Below, piece by piece: positions 20,366 through 30,006 of a stretch of 64,000 nucleotides of DNA. A program made the position numbers and the translations under genes. Positions within the stretch are counted from its first letter, which is position 1, and every line of letters starts with the position of its first letter. Source of the stretch: Thalassolituus oleivorans MIL-1 (GTDB taxonomy: Bacteria; Pseudomonadota; Gammaproteobacteria; Pseudomonadales; Oceanobacteraceae); NCBI RefSeq assembly GCF_000355675.1, contig NC_020888.1, positions 2,250,883-2,314,882 of the forward strand, read 5' to 3'. The notes beneath the pieces were generated by a model. It saw only the letters and a list, made by a program, of their open reading frames with translations, searched no databases and was not told where the DNA came from.

Positions 20366-20956
20366 TTATTGAACACCAAGGGCTGCACGTAACTCATCGT
20401 CATTAAACATGTACTGCCATAAACGATCGAGCACTTCGTTAACCCACTTTTCGTTGTATTCTTTAACTGGCGCGGTGGCCACTCGACGACTTTCATTAGC
20501 GCCATAAGGCTTGGTAAAAGTCGTTGCGCCATCAATAACTGTCAGCTCAAAGCGCATACGCACGCTGCAATCATTAACCATCATGCCGTCATTACAACCG
20601 TAACTAAATTCTTTTACGCTTAACTGTAATTTCAATGGTTCTAGAGGACTTGCGGCACCAAAACCTAGCTGAGTAAGTGAGTTTTGCATGCGAGTCGTCA
20701 GCACATCTTTTAAGCTATTCTCGCTATTAAGTGGAGAGTTTTCAGCCAATCGACCACCACGACTTCCCAATTCATTGGGCTCAGGTTGACGACCATCCAC
20801 CATACGATCATCGACAACGCGGACGAGCGCATCGCGACTCAAACTTAGTTGTCCGGCAGTCACGGTCGCTTCTTGATTGAGTTGAATCACTTGTGGCGCG
20901 AGTACACACCCACTCAAACTCAGCGTCAGTGCTGCGCATACTACTAACTTACGCAT
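20366..20956 (-). CDS. YajG-family lipoprotein
   Basis: A 196-residue predicted lipoprotein with lipobox SLSGC (Cys17). The order of features (lipobox, [11 protein letters not shown], a two-layer domain with VRVVDDR, and the C-terminal [21 protein letters not shown]) matches the YajG/YP-type lipoproteins of unknown function. The ATG at 20954-20956 is chosen because it gives the lipobox and overlaps the yaaA stop by 8 nt; the longer frame would put 20 residues of yaaA-coding DNA before the signal peptide. Likely translationally coupled to yaaA. Confidence 0.75.
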   Translation of the reverse strand: MRKLVVCAALTLSLSGCVLAPQVIQLNQEATVTAGQLSLSRDALVRVVDDRMVDGRQPEPNELGSRGGRLAENSPLNSENSLKDVLTTRMQNSLTQLGFGAASPLEPLKLQLSVKEFSYGCNDGMMVNDCSVRMRFELTVIDGATTFTKPYGANESRRVATAPVKEYNEKWVNEVLDRLWQYMFNDDELRAALGVQ

Positions 20957-21737
20957 TCGGTATGTCCTTCTCTGCTCGTTTAAACACCCAGGTCGTCGCC
21001 GTAGATTCTTCATCATTGAAACGATAACCTGCTACATCGAACGCTTTGAGATCATGCGCTCGATCAATTCGTTCCCGAATTTGAAACGCAGCCATCATGC
21101 CACGCGCTTTCTTAGCGTAAAAGCTGATGATCTTGAATTTTCCGTTCTTCTCATCTTTAAATACGGGTGTGATCAATTCGCCAGCCAATTGCTTAGTTTT
21201 AACCGACTTAAAGTACTCGTTAGAGGCTAGATTCACGATCGTTGGCGTTTTCTGTTCTGCCAGCAAGCCATTCAATGTTTCTGTAATGCTTGCTCCCCAA
21301 AAACCGTACAAGTCCCCTGCTCGATCATTCTTAAAGCGCGTCCCCATTTCTAAACGATACGGTTGAATCAAATCTAACGGACGTAATAAACCGTACAACC
21401 CACTGAGAATGCGAACATGCTGCTGAGCAAATGTTAAATCCTCTTCACTAAGCGTATTCGCATCCAAACCAGTATAAACATCACCTTTAAAAGCCAATAA
21501 CGCCGCCTTAGCGTTATCGGGCGTAAACGGCAATTGCCAATCGTGATAGCGTTGTACGTTCAACTCTGACAAGGCTGGGCTTAGCTTCATTAATGACCCC
21601 AACTCGTCTGGTGAGTAATGACGTAAACCGTCAATTAACAGGGCTGATTCTTCTAAAAAATCCGGTTGTGTAAAACGATCAGTCGTCGGTGGCGTATCGA
21701 AGTCGAGTGTTTTGGCTGGAGAAAGCAATGTCAGCAT
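20949..21737 (-). CDS. yaaA: Peroxide stress protein YaaA
   Basis: A 262-residue protein with the family start [17 protein letters not shown] and the motifs [39 protein letters not shown] and [13 protein letters not shown]. YaaA limits free iron and protects from peroxide damage in E. coli, and binds DNA. The open frame extends 16 codons upstream, but the ATG at 21735-21737 matches the conserved N-terminus. Confidence 0.95.
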   Translation of the reverse strand: MLTLLSPAKTLDFDTPPTTDRFTQPDFLEESALLIDGLRHYSPDELGSLMKLSPALSELNVQRYHDWQLPFTPDNAKAALLAFKGDVYTGLDANTLSEEDLTFAQQHVRILSGLYGLLRPLDLIQPYRLEMGTRFKNDRAGDLYGFWGASITETLNGLLAEQKTPTIVNLASNEYFKSVKTKQLAGELITPVFKDEKNGKFKIISFYAKKARGMMAAFQIRERIDRAHDLKAFDVAGYRFNDEESTATTWVFKRAEKDIPNA

Positions 21738-22013
21738 AGGTGATACACGTCCTGATAAAACAAGTAAGCCGAACATCATACCCATACAAAAGGGTTAGCC
21801 CAAGATAAGGTGCTATATCGAGTCAATAGAAATCATCAATCTCGGCGACAACCAAGGTAGACTGACATTTCGGACCAAGCTCGCCAGTCACCCATGCCAA
21901 TGAGTCGCAAGCTAAATCTGTCAAACTGTATGACAATATTGCGTTACATCGACAGCGATGAAACGCTCAGAGTTTATGGTTAACGTACACCCCAAATAAC
22001 AAAGGCAATTTCT

Positions 22014-23315
22014 ATGTCAAAAGATATTCAGGGACTCGGTTTAGGCTTAGCCAGTCGCTTCGCTGGCAGTGAACTAGCGAAAAAATACGGCCTACGTAAA
22101 CCGGCCGAACGTATTGCATACCTATGGACCAAAAAAGGCTTTCAATTTGTAGGCAAGCTACAAGCCGATAAAGCCAAGAAGAAAGCAGCTGATCCGCTAC
22201 TTCTAGCAGCTCCTGCCGCTCATGGGTTGTTTGATCTAACCCTGACCGACGAACAGCAAATGATCAAAGACACTGTTCGTTCGTATGCTGAAGAAGTCGT
22301 TCGCGGTTTAGCACATGATGCTAACGAAGCGATGACCCTACCTGAAAATTACCTTGAAGACATTCAAGCACTGGGTCTTAACTTTTTCTCAGTACCTGAA
22401 GTTCTTGGTGGTGCAGCACAAAGCTACAGCCCTACCACCAGTGCCATTATTGCCGAAGAACTCGCTTGGGGTGATATGAGCCTAGCATTCGCAACTCTAG
22501 CACCGGTTGGTGTAGCGAATGCAATTGTACGCTGGGGAACGCCCAAGCAAAAAGATACCTACCTGCCTAACTACTTAGGCGAAAAACCCGTTAAAGCTGC
22601 AATTGCAGTACAAGAACCTAATGCCTTGTTTGCCCCTAAAATGTTGGCAACTAAGGCAAAGAAAACCAAACGGGGTTTTGAAATTAGTGGGGTTAAAACC
22701 CTTTTGCCGTTTGGTGGTGAAGCCGACCTTTATTTAGTTGCTGCTCGCTACAAAAAACAGCCTCGTTTGTTCTTTGTACGCGGAGACAGTGAAGGCGTTA
22801 GCTGGAAAGCTGCTCCAGCAATGGGCTTGCGCGCCACCGCGACCGGTACTCTTAAACTCGACAGCGTTCATGTTGACTCAGATGCCATGCTTGGGGACGA
22901 CACCTTCAACTACCAGTCCTTTATCGACCTAGGGCAATTGCACTGGTGCGCCCTTGCCATTGGTGCTTGTCAGGCGGCGCTAGACTATCTGATTCCTTAT
23001 GTGAATGAGCGCGAGGCATTTGGCGAACCTATCAGTCATCGTCAATCGGTGGCATTTATGGTGGCGAATATTGGCATTGAAATGGAATCTATGCGCCTGA
23101 TGACTTGGCGCGCGGCAGCCTTGGCCGAGATGGGTAAACCTTTCCATCGTGAAGCTTATTTAGCTCATGTTCTATGTGCTGATAAAGCCATGGAGATTGG
23201 TACAAATGCCGTACAGCTGTTAGGTGGCCATGGTTTTACCAAAGAGCACCCAGCTGAACGTTGGTATCGTGATTTACGTGTATTGGCATGCGTTAACAGC
23301 GGTTTACACCTGTAA
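22014..23315 (+). CDS. Acyl-CoA dehydrogenase homologue lacking the usual catalytic glutamate
   Basis: A 433-residue flavoprotein-family member. About 75 N-terminal residues precede the acyl-CoA dehydrogenase N-domain (LTLTDEQQMIKDTVRSYAEE). The middle domain has AVQEPNALFAPKMLATKAKK and the C-domain AALDYLIPYVNEREAFG and LLGGHGFTKEHPAERWYRD. The protein ends LACVNSGLHL where most members have YEGT, so the general-base glutamate is not there, nor is one seen at the isovaleryl-type site. The next acyl-CoA dehydrogenase gene starts 12 nt on. It could form a mixed complex with that partner or have lost dehydrogenase activity. Confidence 0.85.
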   Translation: MSKDIQGLGLGLASRFAGSELAKKYGLRKPAERIAYLWTKKGFQFVGKLQADKAKKKAADPLLLAAPAAHGLFDLTLTDEQQMIKDTVRSYAEEVVRGLAHDANEAMTLPENYLEDIQALGLNFFSVPEVLGGAAQSYSPTTSAIIAEELAWGDMSLAFATLAPVGVANAIVRWGTPKQKDTYLPNYLGEKPVKAAIAVQEPNALFAPKMLATKAKKTKRGFEISGVKTLLPFGGEADLYLVAARYKKQPRLFFVRGDSEGVSWKAAPAMGLRATATGTLKLDSVHVDSDAMLGDDTFNYQSFIDLGQLHWCALAIGACQAALDYLIPYVNEREAFGEPISHRQSVAFMVANIGIEMESMRLMTWRAAALAEMGKPFHREAYLAHVLCADKAMEIGTNAVQLLGGHGFTKEHPAERWYRDLRVLACVNSGLHL

Positions 23316-23327
23316 GGAGTTGGCAAG

Positions 23328-24539
23328 ATGATTAATTTAGAGAATCCAAAAAAATTCCGTGGCCTAGTACATCAGGCACGTCAGGTTGCTGAAAACGTAT
23401 TCCGTCCGGTATCACGAAAATATGATCGTTCGGAGCATGCCTATCCGGTAGAACTGGATATGCTGGCTGCCATCATGGATGGTATGAACGATGGCACCAC
23501 AGGTGAAGGCGCCGGTGCAGGCAAACTAAAGCAAGATAACAAGCATAAAGGCGAAGGTGTTCAGAACGGCACCAACCTATCAACCGTTCTAAGCTTGGCC
23601 GAGCTGTGCTGGGGCGACGTTGGTTTGTCCTTGACTCTGCCACGCCAAGGCTTAGGTAACGCGGCCATTGCAGCCGTTGCCGACGACGAACAGTTCAAGC
23701 GCTTTGGTGGTAAATGGGCGGCAATGGCTATTACTGAGCCTGGTTTTGGTTCAGATTCTGCAGCTGTTCGTACCACTGCGATCAAAGACGGTGATGAATA
23801 CATCATTAACGGTGAAAAGATCTACGTGACTTCTGGTGAACGCGCCGACTGCGTTGTGGTTTGGGCCAGCGTCGATCGTTCATTGGGTCGTGCCGCGATC
23901 AAATCCTTTATCGTTGAAAAAGGCACACCCGGCATGGAAGTTGTGCGCTTAGAGAAGAAGCTAGGCATTAAAGCTTCCGATACGGCCGCAATTACCTTTA
24001 CCGACTGCCGAATTCCTGCAAGTAATTTGCTCGGTGACCCAGAAGTAAACGTCGAGAAAGGCTTTGCTGGGGTAATGCAAACGTTCGACAACACTCGCCC
24101 TGTGGTTGCTGCAATGGCCATTGGTGTGGCGAAGGCGTCGCTTGATCGCACCCGCGAAATTTTAAAATCACTCAAAATTGATGCGGCCTACAATCGTCCG
24201 TTAAAAACCAGTGCTCAGTTAGAAGCCCAGCTTTATCGTTACGAAGCCGAATGGGAAGCCGCTCGTCTGCTCACATTACGTGCAGCTTGGATGGCCGATA
24301 ATGGTCAACCAAACTCGATGGAAGCTTCTATGGCGAAGGCAAAAGCTGGACGTGCCGCCAATGCCATTACCCTTGGATGTGTCGAAATGCTCGGTAGCTT
24401 AGGGTACAGTGAAGATGAACTGCTGGAAAAATGGGCGCGCGATTCGAAGATCCTAGATATCTTCGAAGGCACGCAGCAAATTCAGCAATTGATTGTTGCC
24501 CGTCGTTTATTGGGCAAATCATCTGCTCAGCTGAAATAA
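23328..24539 (+). CDS. Acyl-CoA dehydrogenase
   Basis: A 403-residue enzyme with all usual parts: AMAITEPGFGSDSAAVRTTA (flavin and substrate region), YIINGEKIYVTSGERAD, the conserved arginine in ASLDRTREIL, and the C-terminal catalytic glutamate in DIFEGTQQIQQLIVARRL. It oxidises acyl-CoA to enoyl-CoA with FAD, passing electrons to ETF. An extra 20-residue Gly/Lys-rich insert lies near residues 58-80. It lies 12 nt after the previous gene and shares its strand with the acyl-CoA ligase downstream. Confidence 0.93.
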   Translation: MINLENPKKFRGLVHQARQVAENVFRPVSRKYDRSEHAYPVELDMLAAIMDGMNDGTTGEGAGAGKLKQDNKHKGEGVQNGTNLSTVLSLAELCWGDVGLSLTLPRQGLGNAAIAAVADDEQFKRFGGKWAAMAITEPGFGSDSAAVRTTAIKDGDEYIINGEKIYVTSGERADCVVVWASVDRSLGRAAIKSFIVEKGTPGMEVVRLEKKLGIKASDTAAITFTDCRIPASNLLGDPEVNVEKGFAGVMQTFDNTRPVVAAMAIGVAKASLDRTREILKSLKIDAAYNRPLKTSAQLEAQLYRYEAEWEAARLLTLRAAWMADNGQPNSMEASMAKAKAGRAANAITLGCVEMLGSLGYSEDELLEKWARDSKILDIFEGTQQIQQLIVARRLLGKSSAQLK

Positions 24540-24545
24540 GTTCGA

Positions 24546-24575
24546 TTGAGGGCTAGTGTTAACACTAGCCCTCAA
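24546..24575. repeat. 30-bp perfect palindrome between dehydrogenase and ligase genes
   Basis: TTGAGGGCTAGTGTT is followed directly by its exact reverse complement, with no loop bases beyond the centre. It begins 7 nt after the stop of the second dehydrogenase gene and ends 32 nt before the ligase start. No T-run follows, so it is not a standard terminator; it may be an RNA-stabilising stem, an attenuating hairpin or a protein-binding dyad. Confidence 0.75.
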
Positions 24576-24607
24576 CGATCCTATAAAAAATATAAAAAAC
24601 TAACCCC

Positions 24608-26482
24608 ATGACCGTTTCCGACGTCAACCAATCAGAGGCTAACAGTAAGAACACCATGGCTAGTACACCAGAAAAAAACGTATCTCTCGTTAATATTGCG
24701 ACCCAACTGATTGGTCAAATTCCCGATATCCCTGTTATGTTAAAGGGTGTGTTCGAACTCGTGACCTCGAAACCAGAGAAGAAAAAATCCATCGGTTTAT
24801 TGTTGGAAAAACACGCTCGCCAACAGCCCGATCACATTGCTGTTCGCTACCAAGATATCACCCTAACTTACGCACAGGTCAATGAACGTGCGAACCAAAT
24901 GGCGCACTTTTTTGTATCGAAAGGTATCTCTTCAGGCGATACCATTGCGGTGGTATTAGAAAATCGCCCTGAAACATTAGTGTGCGTTTTTGCTGCCGTT
25001 AAACTTGGTGCTATTTGCTCTATGATCAACACCTCCCAACGCGGTGAAGTGTTGTTACATAGTTTAAATTTGGTACAGCCAAAACTCATCGTTGTTGGCG
25101 AAGAAATGCTAGACAACGTTGGCACCGTCGAAGCCGACTTAAACGATGACGTCCGCTCTGCGCTTTATTACCTCAGCGACAACGGCAGCGTCGGTTGTCC
25201 TAAACACTATAAAGATCTCGATGCCGCCTGCGCCAACCAAGCACGTTCAAACCCGGCAAGCACAGGTGAAGTGCGTATGCATCAACCGTGTTATTACATC
25301 TTTACTTCAGGTACAACAGGCTTGCCAAAAGCCTCGGTAATGAGTCATTACCGCTGGTTTAAGTCGATGGCAGGCATGGGCTTAGCGTCCATGAAATTGC
25401 GCAAGTCCGACATCATGTATGTCAGTCTGCCGCTTTATCACAACAACGCCCTAACAGTATCACTTGCCGCCGTTCTAGGTGCCGGTGCCTGTATCGCGAT
25501 TTCGCGTAAATTCAGCGTATCGCGTTTTTGGGATGAAGTTCGCATGCACAACGCCACTGCGTTTTGCTACATCGGTGAGCTTTGCCGCTACCTATTAAAT
25601 ACGCCGCCCAAAAATACCGATCGTCATCACGATATTCGGGTCGTCGTTGGTAATGGCTTACGCCCTGATATCTGGATGGAATTTAAAAATCGCTTTGGCA
25701 TTCATCACATTAATGAATTCTATGGAGCGAGTGAGTGCAATTTGGTCTTCACCAACAGTTTTAATCTGGATAAAACGGCCGGTTTCTGTCCTCTTTCATA
25801 CAATATTGTTGATTACGATATTGAAGAAGATAAACCACGTCGTGATGCCGCCGGTTATATGATTCCAATCAAAGCTGGTAAAACTGGATTATTGATTACT
25901 GAAGTTAACGACAAACAGCCGTTTGAAGGCTACACCGACGAAGAAGCATCCAATAAGAAGCTTTTCCGCGATGTATTCAAACAAGGTGATTGTTGGTTTA
26001 ACACCGGTGACTTAGTCAATAATCAAGGCTGGAAGCACGTATCCTTCGCGGATCGCTTAGGTGATACCTTCCGTTGGAAAGGCGAAAACGTTGCCACCAC
26101 CGAAATTGAATCGGTATTAATGGAACATGCCGACATTCAACATGCGGTCGTTTACGGTGTTGAAATTCCGCACACGGATGGTCGTGCCGGCATGGCAACC
26201 ATCACTCCACGAATTCCGCTTGATCAAATGGATTGGGACAGCGTAACACGTCATGTACGCAACAAATTACCCGCCTATGCCATTCCGTTATTTCTTCGCA
26301 TTCGTGAAGAAGAAGAAGTCACAGGAACATTTAAATACCGCAAGGTAGAGTTAAAAGAAGAGGCTTATCATTTAGATAAGGTTGATGAACCTCTACTGGT
26401 CTTAACCTCGAAAAATAGTATTTATGAGGTATTAACCAGCGAGATTGAAACGAAAATTAATAACGCTGAAATCAGCTTGTAG
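24608..26482 (+). CDS. Long/very-long-chain acyl-CoA ligase (FATP-type)
   Basis: A 624-residue AMP-forming enzyme. Motifs: ATP-binding P-loop YYIFTSGTTGLPKASVMSHY, INEFYGASECNLVFTN (A5-like), GDCWFNTGDLVNNQGWKHV, FADRLGDTFRWKGENVATTE and the C-terminal TGTFKYRKVELKEE lysine. These match the FadD6/FATP branch rather than the FadD branch. It activates fatty or other hydrophobic acids to CoA esters. The N-terminal 30 residues are poorly supported: there is no clear binding site before ATG 24608, and ATG 24656 is an alternative. Neighbouring dehydrogenases suggest a shared catabolic role. Confidence 0.92.
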   Translation: MTVSDVNQSEANSKNTMASTPEKNVSLVNIATQLIGQIPDIPVMLKGVFELVTSKPEKKKSIGLLLEKHARQQPDHIAVRYQDITLTYAQVNERANQMAHFFVSKGISSGDTIAVVLENRPETLVCVFAAVKLGAICSMINTSQRGEVLLHSLNLVQPKLIVVGEEMLDNVGTVEADLNDDVRSALYYLSDNGSVGCPKHYKDLDAACANQARSNPASTGEVRMHQPCYYIFTSGTTGLPKASVMSHYRWFKSMAGMGLASMKLRKSDIMYVSLPLYHNNALTVSLAAVLGAGACIAISRKFSVSRFWDEVRMHNATAFCYIGELCRYLLNTPPKNTDRHHDIRVVVGNGLRPDIWMEFKNRFGIHHINEFYGASECNLVFTNSFNLDKTAGFCPLSYNIVDYDIEEDKPRRDAAGYMIPIKAGKTGLLITEVNDKQPFEGYTDEEASNKKLFRDVFKQGDCWFNTGDLVNNQGWKHVSFADRLGDTFRWKGENVATTEIESVLMEHADIQHAVVYGVEIPHTDGRAGMATITPRIPLDQMDWDSVTRHVRNKLPAYAIPLFLRIREEEEVTGTFKYRKVELKEEAYHLDKVDEPLLVLTSKNSIYEVLTSEIETKINNAEISL

Positions 26483-26488
26483 TTAAGC

Positions 26489-26531
26489 GCAGCTTAGATT
26501 CAATGTTGAACCTAAGCTGCATTTATTTTTT
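26489..26531 (+). terminator. Rho-independent terminator after the acyl-CoA ligase
   Basis: GCAGCTTAGATTCAA (from 26489) pairs almost perfectly with TTGAACCTAAGCTGC (ending 26520) and is followed by ATTTATTTTTT. It overlaps the 3' end of the convergent histidine kinase gene. Confidence 0.85.
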
Positions 26532-27590
26532 AGATGTATCTCTCACCGGTGGCGATACTGGAATTTCAATCCAAAACGTCGTACTCGCGCCAGGTTCACT
26601 GACGTAACCGATACGCCCGCCCAACAATTTCGCCATCTCCTGACAAATCGACAATCCCAAACCTAAACCACTGGCTTGCATTTTAGATTGCTCAAGGCGT
26701 ACGAAAGGTTCAAATACGGCATCATCGCTGCCGTTTTCAATACCAAATCCTGTGTCTCTTACTGCCAACCGGAACCAAGGCTGTCCAGCTTCTTGCAACA
26801 TCATGCCGCGCACATGGACATGCCCGTTAGCGCGATTGTATTTAATAGCATTCGATAAAAAGTTAATTAGAACTTGCTGCATTCTTAAACGCGACTGCCG
26901 AATCACCGGCCAACGGCTATTAGGCTCGATATGCAGACTAATCCCCCTAGCTCGTGCTTGGTGCGTCATTAGGCGTACACAGTCTTTCGCTAAGGTTTCA
27001 GTTGAAAACGCTTCATTCTCTTCGGGCGCTGCATTAGGTTGCAGCATTGCCAATAGTTGATCGGTTAACGCCAACAAATGCTGCCCTGCAAACTCAATCA
27101 TCTCAACCGATTCAGCCTGCTCGCCAGACAACTCTGTGCGCAATATTTGGCTAAAACCAAGTACGCTATTCAGTGGCGTGCGCAACTCATGACTGAGGGC
27201 CGCCAAGAAAGTGCGATTGTTCAGTAATTCACCTGTGCTAATGGCTTCAACCAAAACCGCATAACCTTGCGGAATGACCGACGAGGTTAACGGGCTGATT
27301 GTCACTTTCACAGGAATGGGATTACTACCCGTCAACTTAGTGCTGATGGTATCTGCAGTGTTGCCTAAAGCGATGGGAGTTTGGAAAAAAACTGAAACAT
27401 GTTGCCCATTACGACAAATATCGCCATACAAATGCTGCATAGCCACATTTGAGGACTCTACATACCCACTCGCGTCTAAGGTTAAGATTCCCGCGAGTCG
27501 GCGATCATCCCCATTGGCACCACTAGGCTTGCGCTTAGGCGGTGATACTTCAGTTTGAGATTTCATCGGTTTGTCCGATTCTATAATCAT
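26523..27590 (-). CDS. Orphan sensor histidine kinase
   Basis: A 355-residue kinase: a PAS-like N-terminal region (GILTLDASGYVESSNVAMQ), a HisKA domain with the phosphorylation histidine His134 in LAALSHELRTPLNSVLGFSQ, and a HATPase domain with N-box NFLSNAIKYN, G1 box DTGFGIENG and G2 box GLGLGLSI. No transmembrane helix is seen, so it is probably soluble. No response regulator gene is adjacent. The ATG at 27588-27590 has an AAAGGA site; 10 codons upstream are open but unsupported. Confidence 0.9.
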   Translation of the reverse strand: MIIESDKPMKSQTEVSPPKRKPSGANGDDRRLAGILTLDASGYVESSNVAMQHLYGDICRNGQHVSVFFQTPIALGNTADTISTKLTGSNPIPVKVTISPLTSSVIPQGYAVLVEAISTGELLNNRTFLAALSHELRTPLNSVLGFSQILRTELSGEQAESVEMIEFAGQHLLALTDQLLAMLQPNAAPEENEAFSTETLAKDCVRLMTHQARARGISLHIEPNSRWPVIRQSRLRMQQVLINFLSNAIKYNRANGHVHVRGMMLQEAGQPWFRLAVRDTGFGIENGSDDAVFEPFVRLEQSKMQASGLGLGLSICQEMAKLLGGRIGYVSEPGASTTFWIEIPVSPPVRDTSKK

Positions 27591-27828
27591 GATGACAGAT
27601 CCTTTGTCAAAGCGGGCCATGAGGCAGCTATTGCCTAGCTTTTATCGCTATTGAGTAGTTGTTCAATAGTACGGTGGATGACCAAAATGTTCAAATGGGT
27701 ATATAACGCCAGCATACAAAAAAAATAGCAAATAGTACGCATTTTCAATCACTAATTCGCAATCGCTGTCTTGCCGCCAGCCTTGTGCTAGAATGCGCCG
27801 CTTTCTGGATCGACGAGGATAGCCTCAA

Positions 27829-28323
27829 ATGACTGTATTAGTTGGAATCATCATGGGCTCTAAAAGCGATTGGCCCACAATGCAACATACCGCCGACATG
27901 CTCGACAAACTCGGCGTAAGCTATGAAGTCAAAGTCGTGTCTGCTCATCGCACCCCAGACTTATTATTCGACTACGCTAAAACCGCGCAATCTCGTGGCA
28001 TCAAAGTAATTGTCGCTGGCGCTGGCGGTGCTGCCCACCTACCGGGTATGGCGGCCTCTCAAACCTCGCTACCCGTATTAGGTGTTCCAGTTAAATCTCG
28101 CGCACTGAATGGCATCGACTCTTTGTTATCAATCGTTCAAATGCCAGGTGGCGTCGCCGTCGGCACGTTGGCCATTGGTGATGCTGGAGCCAAAAATGCG
28201 GGTTTACTCGCGGCGCAGATATTAGCCACTAGCGATGATACTTTGTTAGCACGTATTGACGCCTTCCGCGCAGAACAAACCGACAGCGTTTTGGCTCAGC
28301 CAGATCCGCGAATCGAGTCGTAA
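27829..28323 (+). CDS. purE: N5-carboxyaminoimidazole ribonucleotide mutase PurE
   Basis: A 164-residue class I PurE with the signature [21 protein letters not shown] and [15 protein letters not shown]. It converts N5-CAIR to CAIR in purine synthesis. The GAGGAT ribosome site is just upstream and an extended -10 (TGTGCTAGAAT) lies about 40 nt upstream. It precedes purK by 44 nt, the usual operon. Confidence 0.97.
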   Translation: MTVLVGIIMGSKSDWPTMQHTADMLDKLGVSYEVKVVSAHRTPDLLFDYAKTAQSRGIKVIVAGAGGAAHLPGMAASQTSLPVLGVPVKSRALNGIDSLLSIVQMPGGVAVGTLAIGDAGAKNAGLLAAQILATSDDTLLARIDAFRAEQTDSVLAQPDPRIES

Positions 28324-28367
28324 TTAAACGGCCACCCTGTGGCAGTTAGATGAATACAGGATAAAGA

Positions 28368-29444
28368 ATGAAAGTAGGTATCTTAGGTAACGGCCAGCTT
28401 GGCCAAATGCTATCTGACAGCATCAAAGATCTGGCGGACATTGAGGTTTCTTTATATGACCTGCGCGCGCACAACGATGCCGATCTGGCCGCGTTTGTTG
28501 CCAATGTAGATGTGGTTTCCTACGAGACTGAGAACATTCCTGCGGCGATTGTTGATCAGCTTGAAGGCATTGCCGATAAGCTTTATCCAAGTTTGACGGC
28601 GCTCAAAACATTTCAGAATCGCCTGCTGGAAAAGAATGCTCTGCGAGCTGCCGGCATTGATACTGCCGATTTCTGCGCAGTAAATTCGCTTGATGATTTA
28701 AAACAAGCCATTAATACGCTTGGTCTTCCGATTGTGTTGAAAACCACGACCGAAGGCTATGATGGCAAAGGCCAATATGTTCTACGCGCACCGACCGATG
28801 CCGAACCTGCTTGGATAAGCATTGGGAATCGCGAACTGATTGCTGAAGCCTTTGTACCTTTCTTGCGTGAGACCTCTGTTATTGCCAGCCGTGATCGTCA
28901 AGGCAACATGGTCGTTTGGCCGATGACAGAAAATATTCACCACGAAGGCATCCTGCGTTACAGCCTCTATCCAGCTGTCGGCTTGAGCAATGAAAAAGCC
29001 GCTCAAGCAGAGCGTTATATTCGCCAACTCGCGGATAGCTTAGATTATGTTGGAACCATCACCTTAGAATTGTTCGAAACAGAAAAAGGCTTAGTCGCTA
29101 ACGAAGTGGCTCCTCGCGTCCACAACTCTGGCCACTGGTCGATAGAAGGCGCAGACACCAGCCAATTCCGCAATCACATGCTGGCAATTACTGGCCGAGA
29201 TTTAGGCGCAACACGCGCTCGTCACAACGCTATTGCTATGCTCAACGTGATCAGCGATGAAGAACCGGCCGTTGCGGCAGAAAATATCGCCAATGCATTC
29301 CGTCACTCGTATGGCAAAGAAGCGCGCCCTGCCCGCAAACTTGGCCATGTGACGGTAGTGGCCGATGATGAAGCACAACGCGACGCCACCATTACGCAAC
29401 TCGGTGCTCTTATCCCTGCTGGCGTTTGGCCACCAAAACACTAA
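28368..29444 (+). CDS. purK: N5-carboxyaminoimidazole ribonucleotide synthase PurK
   Basis: A 358-residue ATP-grasp enzyme: N-terminal MKVGILGNGQLGQMLSDS, central GLPIVLKTTTEGYDGKGQYV and AEAFVPFLRETSVIASRD, and the metal site region ELFETEKGLVANEVAPRVHN. It makes N5-CAIR from AIR, bicarbonate and ATP for PurE. The DUF2058 gene begins 11 nt later and is probably in the same transcript. Confidence 0.97.
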   Translation: MKVGILGNGQLGQMLSDSIKDLADIEVSLYDLRAHNDADLAAFVANVDVVSYETENIPAAIVDQLEGIADKLYPSLTALKTFQNRLLEKNALRAAGIDTADFCAVNSLDDLKQAINTLGLPIVLKTTTEGYDGKGQYVLRAPTDAEPAWISIGNRELIAEAFVPFLRETSVIASRDRQGNMVVWPMTENIHHEGILRYSLYPAVGLSNEKAAQAERYIRQLADSLDYVGTITLELFETEKGLVANEVAPRVHNSGHWSIEGADTSQFRNHMLAITGRDLGATRARHNAIAMLNVISDEEPAVAAENIANAFRHSYGKEARPARKLGHVTVVADDEAQRDATITQLGALIPAGVWPPKH

Positions 29445-29455
29445 GCGAGCGAACT

Positions 29456-29998
29456 ATGGCAAAGTCTTTACAAGAACAATTGCTCGCAGCCGGATTGGCC
29501 GATAAACAAAAAGCCAAAAAAGCTGCGAAAGAAATGAAAAAGCAGGAACACCTGCAACGCACTGGTCAAGACAATCAATTGGATGATGTTAAAGCCAAGG
29601 CAGAAGCTGTTCGCAAAGAAAAAGCTGAACGCGATCGCGAATTAAACCGTCAACGCGAAGAAGAAGCCCGCTTAAAAGCCATTGCCGCACAAGTGCGCCA
29701 ACTAGTAACCAATAATGCCATTGCTGCACAATATGGTGATATTAAATATCAATTTGTTGATGGCACGAAGGTTAAGCATATTTATGTCGATCAAGCGGTG
29801 TGGGATCGCCTCTCGCGCGGACAACTGGCGATCATTGCCCACGGCAACAGCTACGCGGTTATTCCCGTGCCCGTCGCGGATAAAATCCGTGAGCGCGCCG
29901 ACAACCTCTTCATCTTAGTTGCAGACAAAAAAGCCGACGTATTGGCGGAGGATGATCCTTACGCCGCGTATCAAATTCCAGATGATTTGATGTGGTAA
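29456..29998 (+). CDS. DUF2058 (YaiL-like) nucleoprotein/polynucleotide-associated protein
   Basis: A 180-residue protein with a highly charged helical N-terminal half (AKKAAKEMKKQEH, KAEAVRKEKAERDRELN) and a small C-terminal domain (IKYQFVDGTKVKHIYVD, VPVADKIRERAD, DDPYAAYQIPDDLMW), the layout of DUF2058/YaiL. Its function is unknown. The ATG at 29456 is favoured over one at 29426 within purK because it starts the conserved MAKSLQEQLLAAGL. Confidence 0.88.
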   Translation: MAKSLQEQLLAAGLADKQKAKKAAKEMKKQEHLQRTGQDNQLDDVKAKAEAVRKEKAERDRELNRQREEEARLKAIAAQVRQLVTNNAIAAQYGDIKYQFVDGTKVKHIYVDQAVWDRLSRGQLAIIAHGNSYAVIPVPVADKIRERADNLFILVADKKADVLAEDDPYAAYQIPDDLMW

Positions 29999-30006
29999 CT
30001 CGTCCG

